From a bacterium (GTDB taxonomy: Bacteria; Verrucomicrobiota; Verrucomicrobiia; Limisphaerales; J093): a DNA stretch of 8,131 nucleotides. How positions within the stretch are numbered: the first letter of the stretch is position 1; each line of letters begins with the position of its first letter. Positions 1 to 7,158 of this stretch are shown here, one piece after another. The notes beneath the pieces were generated by a model that was not told the origin of the DNA, did not search any database, and saw only the letters and a list, made by a program, of their open reading frames with translations. A program made the position numbers and the translations under genes. The stretch lies in NCBI GenBank assembly GCA_021784265.1, contig JAJXTA010000100.1, forward strand, positions 1 to 8,131, read 5' to 3'.

Positions 1-2240
1 CGGCCGAGTTTCTGATGGGACCGCAGTTGGGCAACAACCTGGTCAATTTGGGGATCTACGGTGAAGTCGAGCAAGCGATGAAGAGCCTGGGTTTGGAGCT
101 GGAGGAATTGCTCGAGCAGGAAGAGGAACCCGGCCTGGGCAATGGCGGCCTGGGCCGCCTGGCCGCCTGTTACCTGGATTCCTTGGCCACGTTGGGCGTG
201 CCCGGGATCGGCTATGGGATCCGCTACGAGTTCGGCATTTTCGATCAGGCCATCCGCGATGGTTGGCAGACCGAGGTGACCGACAAATGGCTGCGGCTGG
301 GCAACCCCTGGGAGATCCCGCGGCCCGAGATCGTGTTCGACGTCAAGCTGGGTGGCTACACCGAGCGGTATGAGGACCGCGGCGCCACGCGGGTGCGGTG
401 GATTCCGCATCGACTGGTGCGCGGCATGGCCTACGACACGCCGGTTGTGGGCTACAAGACCAACACGGTGAACCTCCTCCGGCTCTGGAAGGCCGAGGCG
501 GCCGAGTCCTTCGATTTTCAGGCCTTTAACACGGGCGATTACTACGGGGCGGTGATGGACAAGATGGTCTCGGAAAACATCACCAAGGTGCTCTACCCGA
601 ACGACGAGTCGCCGCAGGGCAAACAATTGCGGCTCCAGCAACAGTTCTTTTTCGCCTCCTGTGCCCTCCAGGACATGCTGCGGATGTACTTCCAGCGGGC
701 GGCGGACCTCGAGGGGCTGGCCCAGAAGTGGGTGGTGCAGCTCAACGACACGCACCCGGCCATCGCGGTGGCGGAGCTGATGCGCCTGTTGGTGGACGAC
801 CACGCGGTGGGGTGGGAGCGCGCCTGGGAGATGACGCAACAGATTTTCGGCTACACCAACCACACGTTGATGCCCGAGGCCCTCGAGCGCTGGTCGATCC
901 CGCTCTTCGGCGGGCTCCTGCCCCGCCACCTGGAGATCATTTACGAGATCAACCACCGGTTCCTCGCGGCGGTGCGGGTGCGTTTCCCCGGCGAGGACGA
1001 GCGGGTGCGCCGGATGTCGTTGATCGATGAGAGTGGGGAGCGCTACGTGCGCATGGCTAACCTCGCCTCGGTGGGCAGCCATGCCATCAACGGCGTGGCC
1101 AAACTCCATAGCGACCTGCTCAAACAAGGCGTGTTGCGTGACTTCTATGAGTTCAGCCCCGAGAAGTTCACCAACGTCACCAACGGCGTCACCCCGCGCC
1201 GCTTTGTGGCGTTGAGCAACCCCCGCCTCACCGCCCTGATCACCAGCAAGGTCGGCGAGCGCTGGGTCAAACACCTCGAGGACCTCCGCCAGCTCGAACC
1301 GTGCGCGGAGGACCCCGGCTTTCGGCAGGAATGGCGGGCGATCAAACGCCAGAACAAGACCGTTCTGGCCGAGTTGATTCGCCACCGCACCGGGATCGTC
1401 GTCAACCCCGATTCGCTCTTCGACATTCAGGTCAAGCGCCTGCATGAGTACAAGCGCCAGCATCTGAATCTGCTGCACATCGTCACCCTCTACAACCGCC
1501 TGCGGCGCCAGCCGGACCAGGAGATCACCCCGCGCACCTTCATTTTCGGGGGCAAAGCCGCCCCGGGCTATTACATGGCCAAGCTGATCATCAAATTGAT
1601 CAACTCGGTGGCCGAGGTGGTCAACCAGGACGCCGCCGTGCGCGACCGGCTCAAGGTGGTGTTCCTCCCCAACTTCAACGTCAAGAGCGCCCAGAAGGTC
1701 TATCCGGCGGCCGAACTGTCGGAGCAGATTTCGACCGCGGGCAAGGAGGCTTCCGGCACGGGCAACATGAAGTTCGCCCTGAACGGGGCCTTGACCATCG
1801 GGACGCTGGACGGGGCCAACGTCGAAATCCGCGAGCAGGTGGGGGCGGAGAACTTCTTCCTGTTCGGGCTGACGGCGCCGGAGGTGCAGGCCTGGAAGGC
1901 GCGGGGCTATCGGGCGCGCGACCTCTATGAGGCGAGCGAGCCGCTGAAGGAGATCTTCGACCAGCTTTACTCGGGGTTTTTCTCCCCGGGCAATCGGGGT
2001 CTGTTCACGCCGCTAGCGGATGCCCTGCTGCATCATGATGAGTACATGCTGCTGGCTGATTACAGCGCCTATATCGCCTGCCAGGACCGCGTGGCCGAGG
2101 CCTACCGCGACTCGGAACAGTGGACGCGGATGTCGATTCTGAACGTCGCGCGCATGGGCTATTTCTCCTCGGATCGCGCCATTCAGGAGTACTGCGAGCA
2201 CATTTGGAAGGCCAAGCCGGTGGCCATCGACGTGCAGTAG
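1..2240 (+). CDS. glgP: Glycogen/alpha-glucan phosphorylase, 5'-truncated by the window edge
   Basis: This PLP-dependent cytoplasmic enzyme (GT35 family) releases glucose-1-phosphate from the non-reducing ends of glycogen or maltodextrin. The reading frame is already open at base 3 and gives 745 residues to the TAG at 2238-2240. It begins within the conserved [12 protein letters not shown] block, which lies well inside family members, so about 60-90 N-terminal residues are missing to the left and the ATG at base 15 is internal. Visible family blocks, counting codon 3 as residue 1, are [17 protein letters not shown] from about residue 46, [14 protein letters not shown] from 474, and the phosphorylase signature [13 protein letters not shown], whose Lys590 is the expected PLP Schiff-base lysine. 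The roughly 155 residues after that lysine match the usual C-terminal length. No frameshift or internal stop is seen. The next gene is convergent, so no operon partner is visible here. Identity is secure; glycogen versus maltodextrin preference cannot be told from sequence. Confidence 0.97.
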   Translation, partial: AEFLMGPQLGNNLVNLGIYGEVEQAMKSLGLELEELLEQEEEPGLGNGGLGRLAACYLDSLATLGVPGIGYGIRYEFGIFDQAIRDGWQTEVTDKWLRLGNPWEIPRPEIVFDVKLGGYTERYEDRGATRVRWIPHRLVRGMAYDTPVVGYKTNTVNLLRLWKAEAAESFDFQAFNTGDYYGAVMDKMVSENITKVLYPNDESPQGKQLRLQQQFFFASCALQDMLRMYFQRAADLEGLAQKWVVQLNDTHPAIAVAELMRLLVDDHAVGWERAWEMTQQIFGYTNHTLMPEALERWSIPLFGGLLPRHLEIIYEINHRFLAAVRVRFPGEDERVRRMSLIDESGERYVRMANLASVGSHAINGVAKLHSDLLKQGVLRDFYEFSPEKFTNVTNGVTPRRFVALSNPRLTALITSKVGERWVKHLEDLRQLEPCAEDPGFRQEWRAIKRQNKTVLAELIRHRTGIVVNPDSLFDIQVKRLHEYKRQHLNLLHIVTLYNRLRRQPDQEITPRTFIFGGKAAPGYYMAKLIIKLINSVAEVVNQDAAVRDRLKVVFLPNFNVKSAQKVYPAAELSEQISTAGKEASGTGNMKFALNGALTIGTLDGANVEIREQVGAENFFLFGLTAPEVQAWKARGYRARDLYEASEPLKEIFDQLYSGFFSPGNRGLFTPLADALLHHDEYMLLADYSAYIACQDRVAEAYRDSEQWTRMSILNVARMGYFSSDRAIQEYCEHIWKAKPVAIDVQ

Positions 2241-2275
2241 GGCCCCGAGGGGCCGCGCGGTCAAAAGTCCGGCCC
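2241..2275 (+). terminator. Candidate terminator hairpins between convergent genes
   Basis: Immediately after the phosphorylase stop lies a perfect inverted repeat, GGCCCC-GA-GGGGCC (2241-2254). Its right arm can instead pair with GGCCC at 2271-2275, which is followed on the plus strand by TTTGATT, a short T-rich tail. The second hairpin extends over the 3' end of the convergent pseudopilin gene. The position fits a shared terminator for two convergent genes, but there is no long U-tract and no activity evidence. Confidence 0.35.
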
Positions 2276-3163
2276 TTTGATTAACGCCGTGGTGTGCACC
2301 GAGAGCCACCAGGCGTCCAGGTCGTTCGGCACGTTGATGTTCGCGCCGGTGAAGACCTTGGTGCGCCGGTCGAGCCACTTGTGAACCTCCGAATGGGCGT
2401 CGCCGAAGGCCAAGCCACACGCCCCGTTGTGGTAGGAGCCGGGGATATCAATGAGTTTCCAGATCGGGGGCTGCTGCGGGCCCACGGTGGCGAAGGCGGC
2501 GTCGTTGATGCTTTGCTCGTTCTCGTCCAGGATCATGAAGGTGCTCGAAGGCCCGGGGCGGACCATGTCCGTAAACTTGGCGAAACAGTACCAGGTTTTG
2601 TTGGCGGTGTGACCGAGGTTGCCGTCCAGCCAGGGGCCATCGACGGGCGAGTGCCCACCCTTGTACGGGTTGGTGCCGCAGGCCTGGCTCAACGACACGC
2701 TGCGGGCCGCCGGGACCCGCTGGCCCTTCTGGCTCGGGTTGCCGCCTTGGTAGAGGCCGGTCCGCTTGTCCGCGGGGCAATGGTAGATGCCCACCGCCGG
2801 CCCCGTATAAGGATAGAGCATGGCGCGGGTCGGGTCCTTGAGGATGTCGGGATTGAATTCGTCCGCCGCGCCGATGGCGACATCGCCGCCCACCCAGTTA
2901 TAATTCGGGGTGGTGTTGGCATCGGGCGGGTTGGGCGGCAGGTAATCCGTGTAGTCGTGGGAGTACATGGTCATCGCCTTGATCAACTGGCTGGTGTTGT
3001 TCATGCAGAAGATCCCCTGCGACTTGGCTTTGGCCTTCGACAACGCGGGGAGCAACATCCCGGCCAGGATGGCAATGATGGCGATGACCACCAGCAGCTC
3101 GATCAGGGTGAACCCAGGCCGGGCGGCGCGCCGGCGGGGATTAGCGTGTTTGAGCATGAGCAT
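2261..3163 (-). CDS. Type II secretion/pilin-like protein with prepilin leader and H-X9-DG-type C-terminus
   Basis: This 300-residue exported pseudopilin-like protein belongs to the large paralogous 'N-terminal cleavage/methylation domain' families of Verrucomicrobiota, Planctomycetota and Lentisphaerota. A basic leader ([17 protein letters not shown]) is followed by [18 protein letters not shown]. Prepilin peptidase should cut between Gly17 and Phe18, with Glu22 as the +5 glutamate. Next comes the usual helix continuation with CMNNTSQL near residue 53. Near the C-terminus, [15 protein letters not shown] places His245 and Asp255 as in the H-X9-DG motif, but with Ala in place of Gly. The frame is open upstream to 3265; I chose ATG 3163 because it gives a normal short basic leader. 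ATG 3157 is equally possible, and neither has a well-spaced Shine-Dalgarno (GGGAG is about 15 nt away). No pilus or secretion genes are adjacent. Family assignment is firm; the biological role is unknown. Confidence 0.88.
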   Translation of the reverse strand: MLMLKHANPRRRAARPGFTLIELLVVIAIIAILAGMLLPALSKAKAKSQGIFCMNNTSQLIKAMTMYSHDYTDYLPPNPPDANTTPNYNWVGGDVAIGAADEFNPDILKDPTRAMLYPYTGPAVGIYHCPADKRTGLYQGGNPSQKGQRVPAARSVSLSQACGTNPYKGGHSPVDGPWLDGNLGHTANKTWYCFAKFTDMVRPGPSSTFMILDENEQSINDAAFATVGPQQPPIWKLIDIPGSYHNGACGLAFGDAHSEVHKWLDRRTKVFTGANINVPNDLDAWWLSVHTTALIKGPDF

Positions 3164-3218
3164 CAGCCGACAAGCTGTCTCCCGGACGCGGCCGGGCGGA
3201 CGGGCTTGACTGGGCTTA

Positions 3219-3247
3219 CCCCTACGCCACCTCAGGCGGTTGGGCAA
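3219..3247 (-). promoter_or_regulatory. Weak promoter candidate for the pseudopilin-like gene
   Basis: Read on the minus strand, TTGCCC (3247-3242) and TAGGGG (3224-3219) are separated by 17 bp. This would start transcription roughly 50 nt before the ATG at 3163. The -35 matches well but the -10 matches only at its first two bases, so this is a positional guess. It resembles the TTGCCG/TAGGTT pair found ahead of the DUF1080 gene, which is the main reason for recording it. Confidence 0.22.
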
Positions 3248-3298
3248 GTGTGTTTTGGCCCGCACAGCCAGGCCCGAAACCTCGCCGCCTCGGCCTCG

Positions 3299-3345
3299 CC
3301 CCGCCCGCGGGGTGGATCGGGCCGCGCCCGTCAGCGGGCCGGCCC
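3299..3345 (-). terminator. Two GC-rich hairpins downstream of the protease gene
   Basis: Ten bases past the protease stop, the minus strand can fold an 11-bp stem with one bulged G (3345-3319): GGGCCG then GCCCG, loop CTGA, then CGGGC, G, CGGCCC. A second perfect hairpin, CCCCGC-GG-GCGGGG, follows at 3312-3299. Neither has a U-tract, so they may end transcription weakly or protect the mRNA 3' end. The 192-bp gap 3164-3355 holds no credible gene. Confidence 0.4.
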
Positions 3346-3355
3346 ATGATAACGG

Positions 3356-5434
3356 TCAGGGGAAGACGACGTGAATGATGACACTCTTGCCGCTCGTTGC
3401 GCCGCCGTTGCCGGTCACCATCAGCGTGGCCGTGAAATCCCCGGGCGCGACGTAGGTGTGACTGGGGTTTTGCGCTGAACTGTCGGGCAAGCCGTCGCCG
3501 AAGCTCCAATCCCAGGCAGTGACGGTGCCGGTGGACTGGTCGGTGAACTGGACCGCCAGCGGCGCGTTGCCCGAGGTCGGGTTGGCGGTGAAGTTGGCGG
3601 TGGGCGGTGGCGGCGGGGGAGTGTTGGCTTGGACGGCGGCGCTTTTGCTGCTGGTGGTTCCGCCGCCGCCGGTGACCGTCAAGGTCACGGTGAAGGTGCC
3701 GGCGTTGGTGTAGGTGTGGGAGGGATTCTGTGCCGAGGCGTCCGGGGACCCGTCACCGAACCTCCAATCCCAGGCAGTGACGGTGCCGGTGGACTGGTCG
3801 GTGAACTGGACAGTCAGCGGCGCGTTGCCCGAGGATGGGTTGGCGGTGAAGTTGGCGGAGGGCGACGATGGCGACGGCGACGGGGTCGCGGCCGTGAGGG
3901 CGCGGAACAGGTTGGGCCGTCCCCCAGTGATGGTCTTGCCCTGCAAGGCCGCCACTGGAACCGTGTTGCTCAAGACCCGCTGAAGGATCTGCTGATAGTT
4001 CTCCTCCGCATAGTGGGCCCAGACCACGGCAAATACGCCCGAGACGTTGGCGGCCGCCATCGACGTGCCGCTCATCGCCACGTAACTGCTGTCATTCTGG
4101 TTGTAGGTGGAGAAAACGTCCTCCCCCGGCGCCCCGAGCTGGACGCTGTGTGCTCCGTAGTTGGAGAAGGACGACAGTTGATCGCCGCGGTCGGTGGCGG
4201 CGACCGCGACCACATTGTCCAAGTCCGTATAGCTGGCGGGATAGATGGCGTTGGGACCATCGTTGTCATTATGGGAGTTGCCGCAGGCGGCAACGAAGAT
4301 CATGCCGGCGTCGCGCGCGCTGGCGATGGCGTCATGAAGGGCGGCGGACTTGAAGGTGGTCGTGCCCCAACTGGCATTGAGGATTTTGGCGCCGTGGGTG
4401 CGGGCGTAATCGATGCAGGTGATGGCGTCGGAAATCGTTCCATTGCCCTGGGCATCGAGGAACTTGCACTCCATCATTTGCGCCGTCCAGGCGACGCCGA
4501 CGGTGCCGACCGAGTTGTTGCCCACGGCGCCGATCGTTCCGCTCAGATGCGTGCCGTGACCGTAGTCGTCCCACGGATCGTTGGTGCCGGTGATGGTATT
4601 GATCCCGTGGTTGGTGCTGCCGGGCTGGGTCCACAGGTTCGCGGCCAAATCCTCGTGGGTGTACCGGACGCCGGTGTCGATGACCGCGACGATGACGTTG
4701 GTGGCCGTGTATTGGACGTTCCAACCGTCCGGAGCGTCCACATCGGCGCCGGGGGTGCCGCCGTATTGGCCGACGTTGTGAAGGTTCCACATGTCGCCGT
4801 TGGCATAGCGGAAGTCGTTCGGGGTGAGCAGCAGTCGCACGGCGTAGTCCGCCTCCGCGTACGCGACGAGCCCGCTTTGCTGGTAGAGGGTCACGATGGC
4901 CGGGGCCGTTTTGCCCGCGGGCAGTTGGAGCACCTCAAGGCCGCCGATGGCGGGAAACACCTGGAGCACCTGGGTGCCCAGCGTCGCATTGAGAGCGGTC
5001 AGGTCCACACCCAGCCGGGGTTTGACCAGCACGCGGTCGGGGCGAAACCCGCCCGGATCAAGGGTGATGGTTCCGGAGCTCGGCCGGTCGCGCCCGAGGC
5101 GTGCCCGGTAGAACCGCGGGTTAAGCTCGGGGAAACGAGGGTCGATGAAGTCAAACGCGCCGTCGCCGGCGGTCAGGTTGGTCGTGAGGGAAACCCAGAG
5201 CCGCAGGTCGGCGGAGACCTCGAGGGCGTAGGGAGTGAACGGCATGCCCTGGAGGTGCAACTGGAACTGAGGGATCGCGCCGCTGGCCGGCGGGTTGACC
5301 TCAGCGGTAAGTTGCGGAGCCCACGGGGCGGCCAGGGGCAGGGAAGCGGGAGAGGCGGTTGTGCCCTGGCCGTGCACGGTCACGCCCACGAGCCAGAGAC
5401 CGCAGAATAGAGTCGCGCGATTCACGTTCGTCAT
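3356..5434 (-). CDS. Secreted subtilisin-like (S8) serine protease with two C-terminal PKD domains
   Basis: This 692-residue exported endopeptidase probably degrades extracellular protein. An N-terminal signal peptide (hydrophobic LFCGLWLVGVTV, likely cut near residues 22-25) is followed by a beta-sandwich-like module at about 54-112, containing LEVSADLRLWVSLTTN and ending NPRFYRARL. A propeptide-like stretch covers about 124-206. The S8 catalytic domain runs from about 210 to 515, with Asp253 in VIDTGV, His293 in DYGHGTHLSG, oxyanion Asn386 in AACGNS and Ser458 in SGTSMAAA. Two PKD domains (about 527-602 and 613-692) are joined by a run of six prolines, and the second ends at the C-terminus. 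All catalytic residues are present, so activity is expected. I chose ATG 5434 because the signal peptide starts there; the open frame extends to ATG 5551 but would add 39 residues ahead of the signal. The flanking intergenic regions suggest a single-gene transcript. Substrate is unknown. Confidence 0.94.
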   Translation of the reverse strand: MTNVNRATLFCGLWLVGVTVHGQGTTASPASLPLAAPWAPQLTAEVNPPASGAIPQFQLHLQGMPFTPYALEVSADLRLWVSLTTNLTAGDGAFDFIDPRFPELNPRFYRARLGRDRPSSGTITLDPGGFRPDRVLVKPRLGVDLTALNATLGTQVLQVFPAIGGLEVLQLPAGKTAPAIVTLYQQSGLVAYAEADYAVRLLLTPNDFRYANGDMWNLHNVGQYGGTPGADVDAPDGWNVQYTATNVIVAVIDTGVRYTHEDLAANLWTQPGSTNHGINTITGTNDPWDDYGHGTHLSGTIGAVGNNSVGTVGVAWTAQMMECKFLDAQGNGTISDAITCIDYARTHGAKILNASWGTTTFKSAALHDAIASARDAGMIFVAACGNSHNDNDGPNAIYPASYTDLDNVVAVAATDRGDQLSSFSNYGAHSVQLGAPGEDVFSTYNQNDSSYVAMSGTSMAAANVSGVFAVVWAHYAEENYQQILQRVLSNTVPVAALQGKTITGGRPNLFRALTAATPSPSPSSPSANFTANPSSGNAPLTVQFTDQSTGTVTAWDWRFGDGSPDASAQNPSHTYTNAGTFTVTLTVTGGGGTTSSKSAAVQANTPPPPPPTANFTANPTSGNAPLAVQFTDQSTGTVTAWDWSFGDGLPDSSAQNPSHTYVAPGDFTATLMVTGNGGATSGKSVIIHVVFP
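3504..3811 (-). repeat. Exact 50-bp direct repeat within the tandem PKD domains
   Basis: Bases 3504-3553 and 3762-3811 are identical over 50 bp, offset by 258 bp (86 codons), in frame within the protease gene. They encode the TDQSTGTVTAWDW core of both PKD domains. Identity continues at lower density toward the N-terminal side of each domain. This indicates intragenic duplication. Confidence 0.9.
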
Positions 5435-5435
5435 T

Positions 5436-5462
5436 CCGTCCGGAGCGTTCGCCCCGGAACGG
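5436..5462 (-). promoter_or_regulatory. Hairpin abutting the protease start codon
   Basis: The minus-strand RNA can fold as CCGU(bulged U)CCGG-G-GC, loop GAAC, GC-U-CCGG-ACGG, an 11-bp stem including one G-U pair. It ends one base before the AUG at 5434. The only weak Shine-Dalgarno-like bases (GGACGGA) lie in its 3' arm, so folding would hide the start region. A possible -10 element CATATT (5475-5470), lacking a convincing -35, would place the transcript start at about the 5' foot of the hairpin. Confidence 0.35.
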
Positions 5463-5541
5463 TGCGCACAATATGCCGCGTTGCCCGGCGAGGAGCAGCG
5501 GGGTGCAACCCGCAAGTCCAAGGGCGAAACCTCCCGGACGT

Positions 5542-5561
5542 GCTGGGTCAATGACCCCAGC
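5542..5561. promoter_or_regulatory. Operator-like palindrome upstream of the protease gene
   Basis: GCTGGGTCA at 5542-5550 and TGACCCCAGC at 5552-5561 form 9-bp inverted arms around a single A, with one extra C in the right arm. It lies about 110 bp before the protease start and outside any gene. The compact symmetry fits a dimeric regulator site, although the regulator is unknown and the palindrome could have arisen by chance in GC-rich DNA. Confidence 0.3.
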
Positions 5562-5626
5562 CGCCGCCTCGAGTCCGCGTTGCCCCAGGTCGATCACCCC
5601 TCGCCGAGTCCGGCAGATCAGGTCCG

Positions 5627-5643
5627 CGGCGGGGTGGCCGCCG
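5627..5643 (-). terminator. Small GC hairpin after the DUF4832 gene
   Basis: CGGCGG-GGTGG-CCGCCG is a perfect 6-bp stem with a 5-nt loop, 21 bases past the DUF4832 stop on the minus strand. There is no U-tract. Its place at the end of the two-gene unit fits a terminator, but a stem this short is weak evidence in DNA of this composition. Confidence 0.2.
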
Positions 5644-5664
5644 ACTCGCGCGACGACGCCGGCC

Positions 5665-7158
5665 TCACTCCGTTGTCGGCGCCACCACCTGGAGGGCGCT
5701 TACCGGATACCACCCGGCGGGAGCGGCGCCGGCGATGGCTAAGCGGACGGCCGGCTGTCCGTCCTGCGGATCGACCACCCCCAGGCTTACCACGTAACGC
5801 CCGGGGCCGATCCCCTTGGCCAGCTTGAGCGACAGGTCGGTCCGGTGGGTGCCGGGCAACCAGCCGCGAATCGAGTGCGTGCTCGTCTGGAGGATCGGGG
5901 GGTCAGTGGGTGCGTCGGCGCGGGTGAGGCGCGCGGCCACCCGGTAATCCCGGTAAGGGGGAGCCACGCCCACGTTCTCCCAGACCACCGTGAGGTCCAC
6001 CGGGTTGCCGGGACGGGCCGTCGGCGCGTGTTCGACGCGCCGGATGACCAGACGGTAGCCCAAATGCCGCAGCAACCGCTCGACGGCCGGGCGCGTCCCC
6101 GGGGGGATCGGTGCCGACTTGTTATTCACGTAGCTGGCGTGGCAGGCCAGGGCGTAATCGAAGATGTGACCGAGGTCCCAGCCTTCTTGTTGCCACTTGC
6201 GCATGTCCCAGCAGGTCTCGAAGGCGACGGGGGCGGTTCTCCAGGCCGCCTGGGCCCCCGTCGTTGCCAACTGCTGCGGGTAGAAGTTCTCCATGTGGTT
6301 CCAGGTTTTGGAGAAACCCCCCATATCGCCCAGGCAGTCCGCGCGCCACCCGTAGCCTGTCGTGACGGCTCGGGCCATGCCTTCGGCGCTGCCGATGAGC
6401 ATGACTTTGCTGGTCCGCGGGAAGGCGTTGCACCACGCGTCGATGATCGCCAGACGGAGTTCCAACGCGGGCAGGGGGACCGGCCTGCCGGTGGCCACGG
6501 CCTCGGTCCCGCTCATGTGCCACTCGCCCCAGAGACCCACCGAGCCGATGTCCACCAGGTCCAGGTCCGGCTGCCCGTCGTAATGCGCCCCCAACTCCCG
6601 GATCAGCCGGTCGTGCGCCCGCGTGAAGAGCGGGTCGGCGAAGTCCGGGACCCAGTGCTTGGCGCCGCCGTAGGTGAACTCGACGCCTTTGGCGCCTTGG
6701 TCCTTGAGCCACGCGGGCACATCCAGGTATTGGCTGGAACCGGTGCACATGACGCGGAAGGCCAGTTTCTGGCCGGCGCGGTGGGCGTGCGCCAAGAGGG
6801 CGTCGAACTTGCCGAAGTCAATCCGGCCATCCGCGGGCTCGAGTTCGCGCCAGTAAAAGCGGAAGTAGGCGCTGGCGCTGGGGAGGCCCTGGAGATTCTG
6901 GTCTTCATCGGCGAACCGCTGAAACGTCTGCCAGCCCATCCCGGGATTGGCGAGGAGCGCCTCGGTTTCGCGGGGTTCGACCGTGACGCGCCCGGCGCCG
7001 GGCGCGCCCCGCGCAACGAAGCCGAGCGCCAGGGAGATGACGAGGAGCCCGGCGAAGCTACGAACCCACGGCCTGCGGCGTTGCACGCCTCCGGTTCTGG
7101 GCCGGTTTCCCGCCCAAGGCAAGTCGCGCCTACCGGACGGGCCGCGCCTCAGCGCCAT
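5665..7158 (-). CDS. Exported DUF4832 protein with TIM-barrel glycosidase-like N-terminal domain
   Basis: This 497-residue predicted exported protein has the layout of the DUF4832 family: a glycoside-hydrolase-like barrel followed by a beta-rich C-terminal domain. Visible features are an Arg-rich N-terminus, a hydrophobic segment FAGLLVISLALGFVA (about 36-50), NPGMGW (71-76) at the start of the mature domain, YFRFYWRELEPADG near 98-111, and GLWGEWH with Glu212, which sits like a barrel-strand catalytic acid. FETCWDM (Glu314) follows, then a C-terminal beta-sandwich with VVWENVGVAPPY and RYVVSLGVVDP. Catalytic function is not established for this family, so the acids are candidates only. ATG 7158 overlaps the upstream DUF1080 stop by 10 bp (ATGGCGCTGA) and has AAGGTGAAGG just before it. 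GTG 7086 would give a more ordinary signal peptide (473 residues) and is the main alternative. The gene is probably co-transcribed and translationally coupled with DUF1080. The substrate is unknown; a carbohydrate is the reasonable guess. Confidence 0.82.
   Translation of the reverse strand: MALRRGPSGRRDLPWAGNRPRTGGVQRRRPWVRSFAGLLVISLALGFVARGAPGAGRVTVEPRETEALLANPGMGWQTFQRFADEDQNLQGLPSASAYFRFYWRELEPADGRIDFGKFDALLAHAHRAGQKLAFRVMCTGSSQYLDVPAWLKDQGAKGVEFTYGGAKHWVPDFADPLFTRAHDRLIRELGAHYDGQPDLDLVDIGSVGLWGEWHMSGTEAVATGRPVPLPALELRLAIIDAWCNAFPRTSKVMLIGSAEGMARAVTTGYGWRADCLGDMGGFSKTWNHMENFYPQQLATTGAQAAWRTAPVAFETCWDMRKWQQEGWDLGHIFDYALACHASYVNNKSAPIPPGTRPAVERLLRHLGYRLVIRRVEHAPTARPGNPVDLTVVWENVGVAPPYRDYRVAARLTRADAPTDPPILQTSTHSIRGWLPGTHRTDLSLKLAKGIGPGRYVVSLGVVDPQDGQPAVRLAIAGAAPAGWYPVSALQVVAPTTE

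Noticed and set aside
2294..3349. 351-codon plus-strand open frame opposite the pseudopilin gene
   Set aside because: No recognisable domain; the minus strand has the diagnostic prepilin leader and conserved C-terminal motif.
3600..3860. Gly/Pro-rich repetitive DNA as a possible CRISPR or tandem satellite
   Set aside because: There are only two in-frame copies 258 bp apart inside a protein gene, fully explained by tandem PKD domains and a proline linker.
3629..5410. 593-codon open frame on the plus strand opposite the protease gene
   Set aside because: Its translation is Gly/Val/Arg/Asp-rich with no recognisable domain, while the opposite strand encodes a complete S8-PKD protein with all catalytic residues. 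It is a composition shadow in GC-rich DNA.
5462..5469. GTGCGCAC self-palindrome upstream of the protease as a regulator site
   Set aside because: An 8-bp GC palindrome is expected often at this base composition, and it overlaps the foot of the hairpin and the presumed transcription start.
5435..5551. Upstream in-frame ATG extending the protease by 39 residues
   Set aside because: It would bury a good signal peptide inside the protein, and the added residues (many Arg, Cys and Pro) look non-coding.
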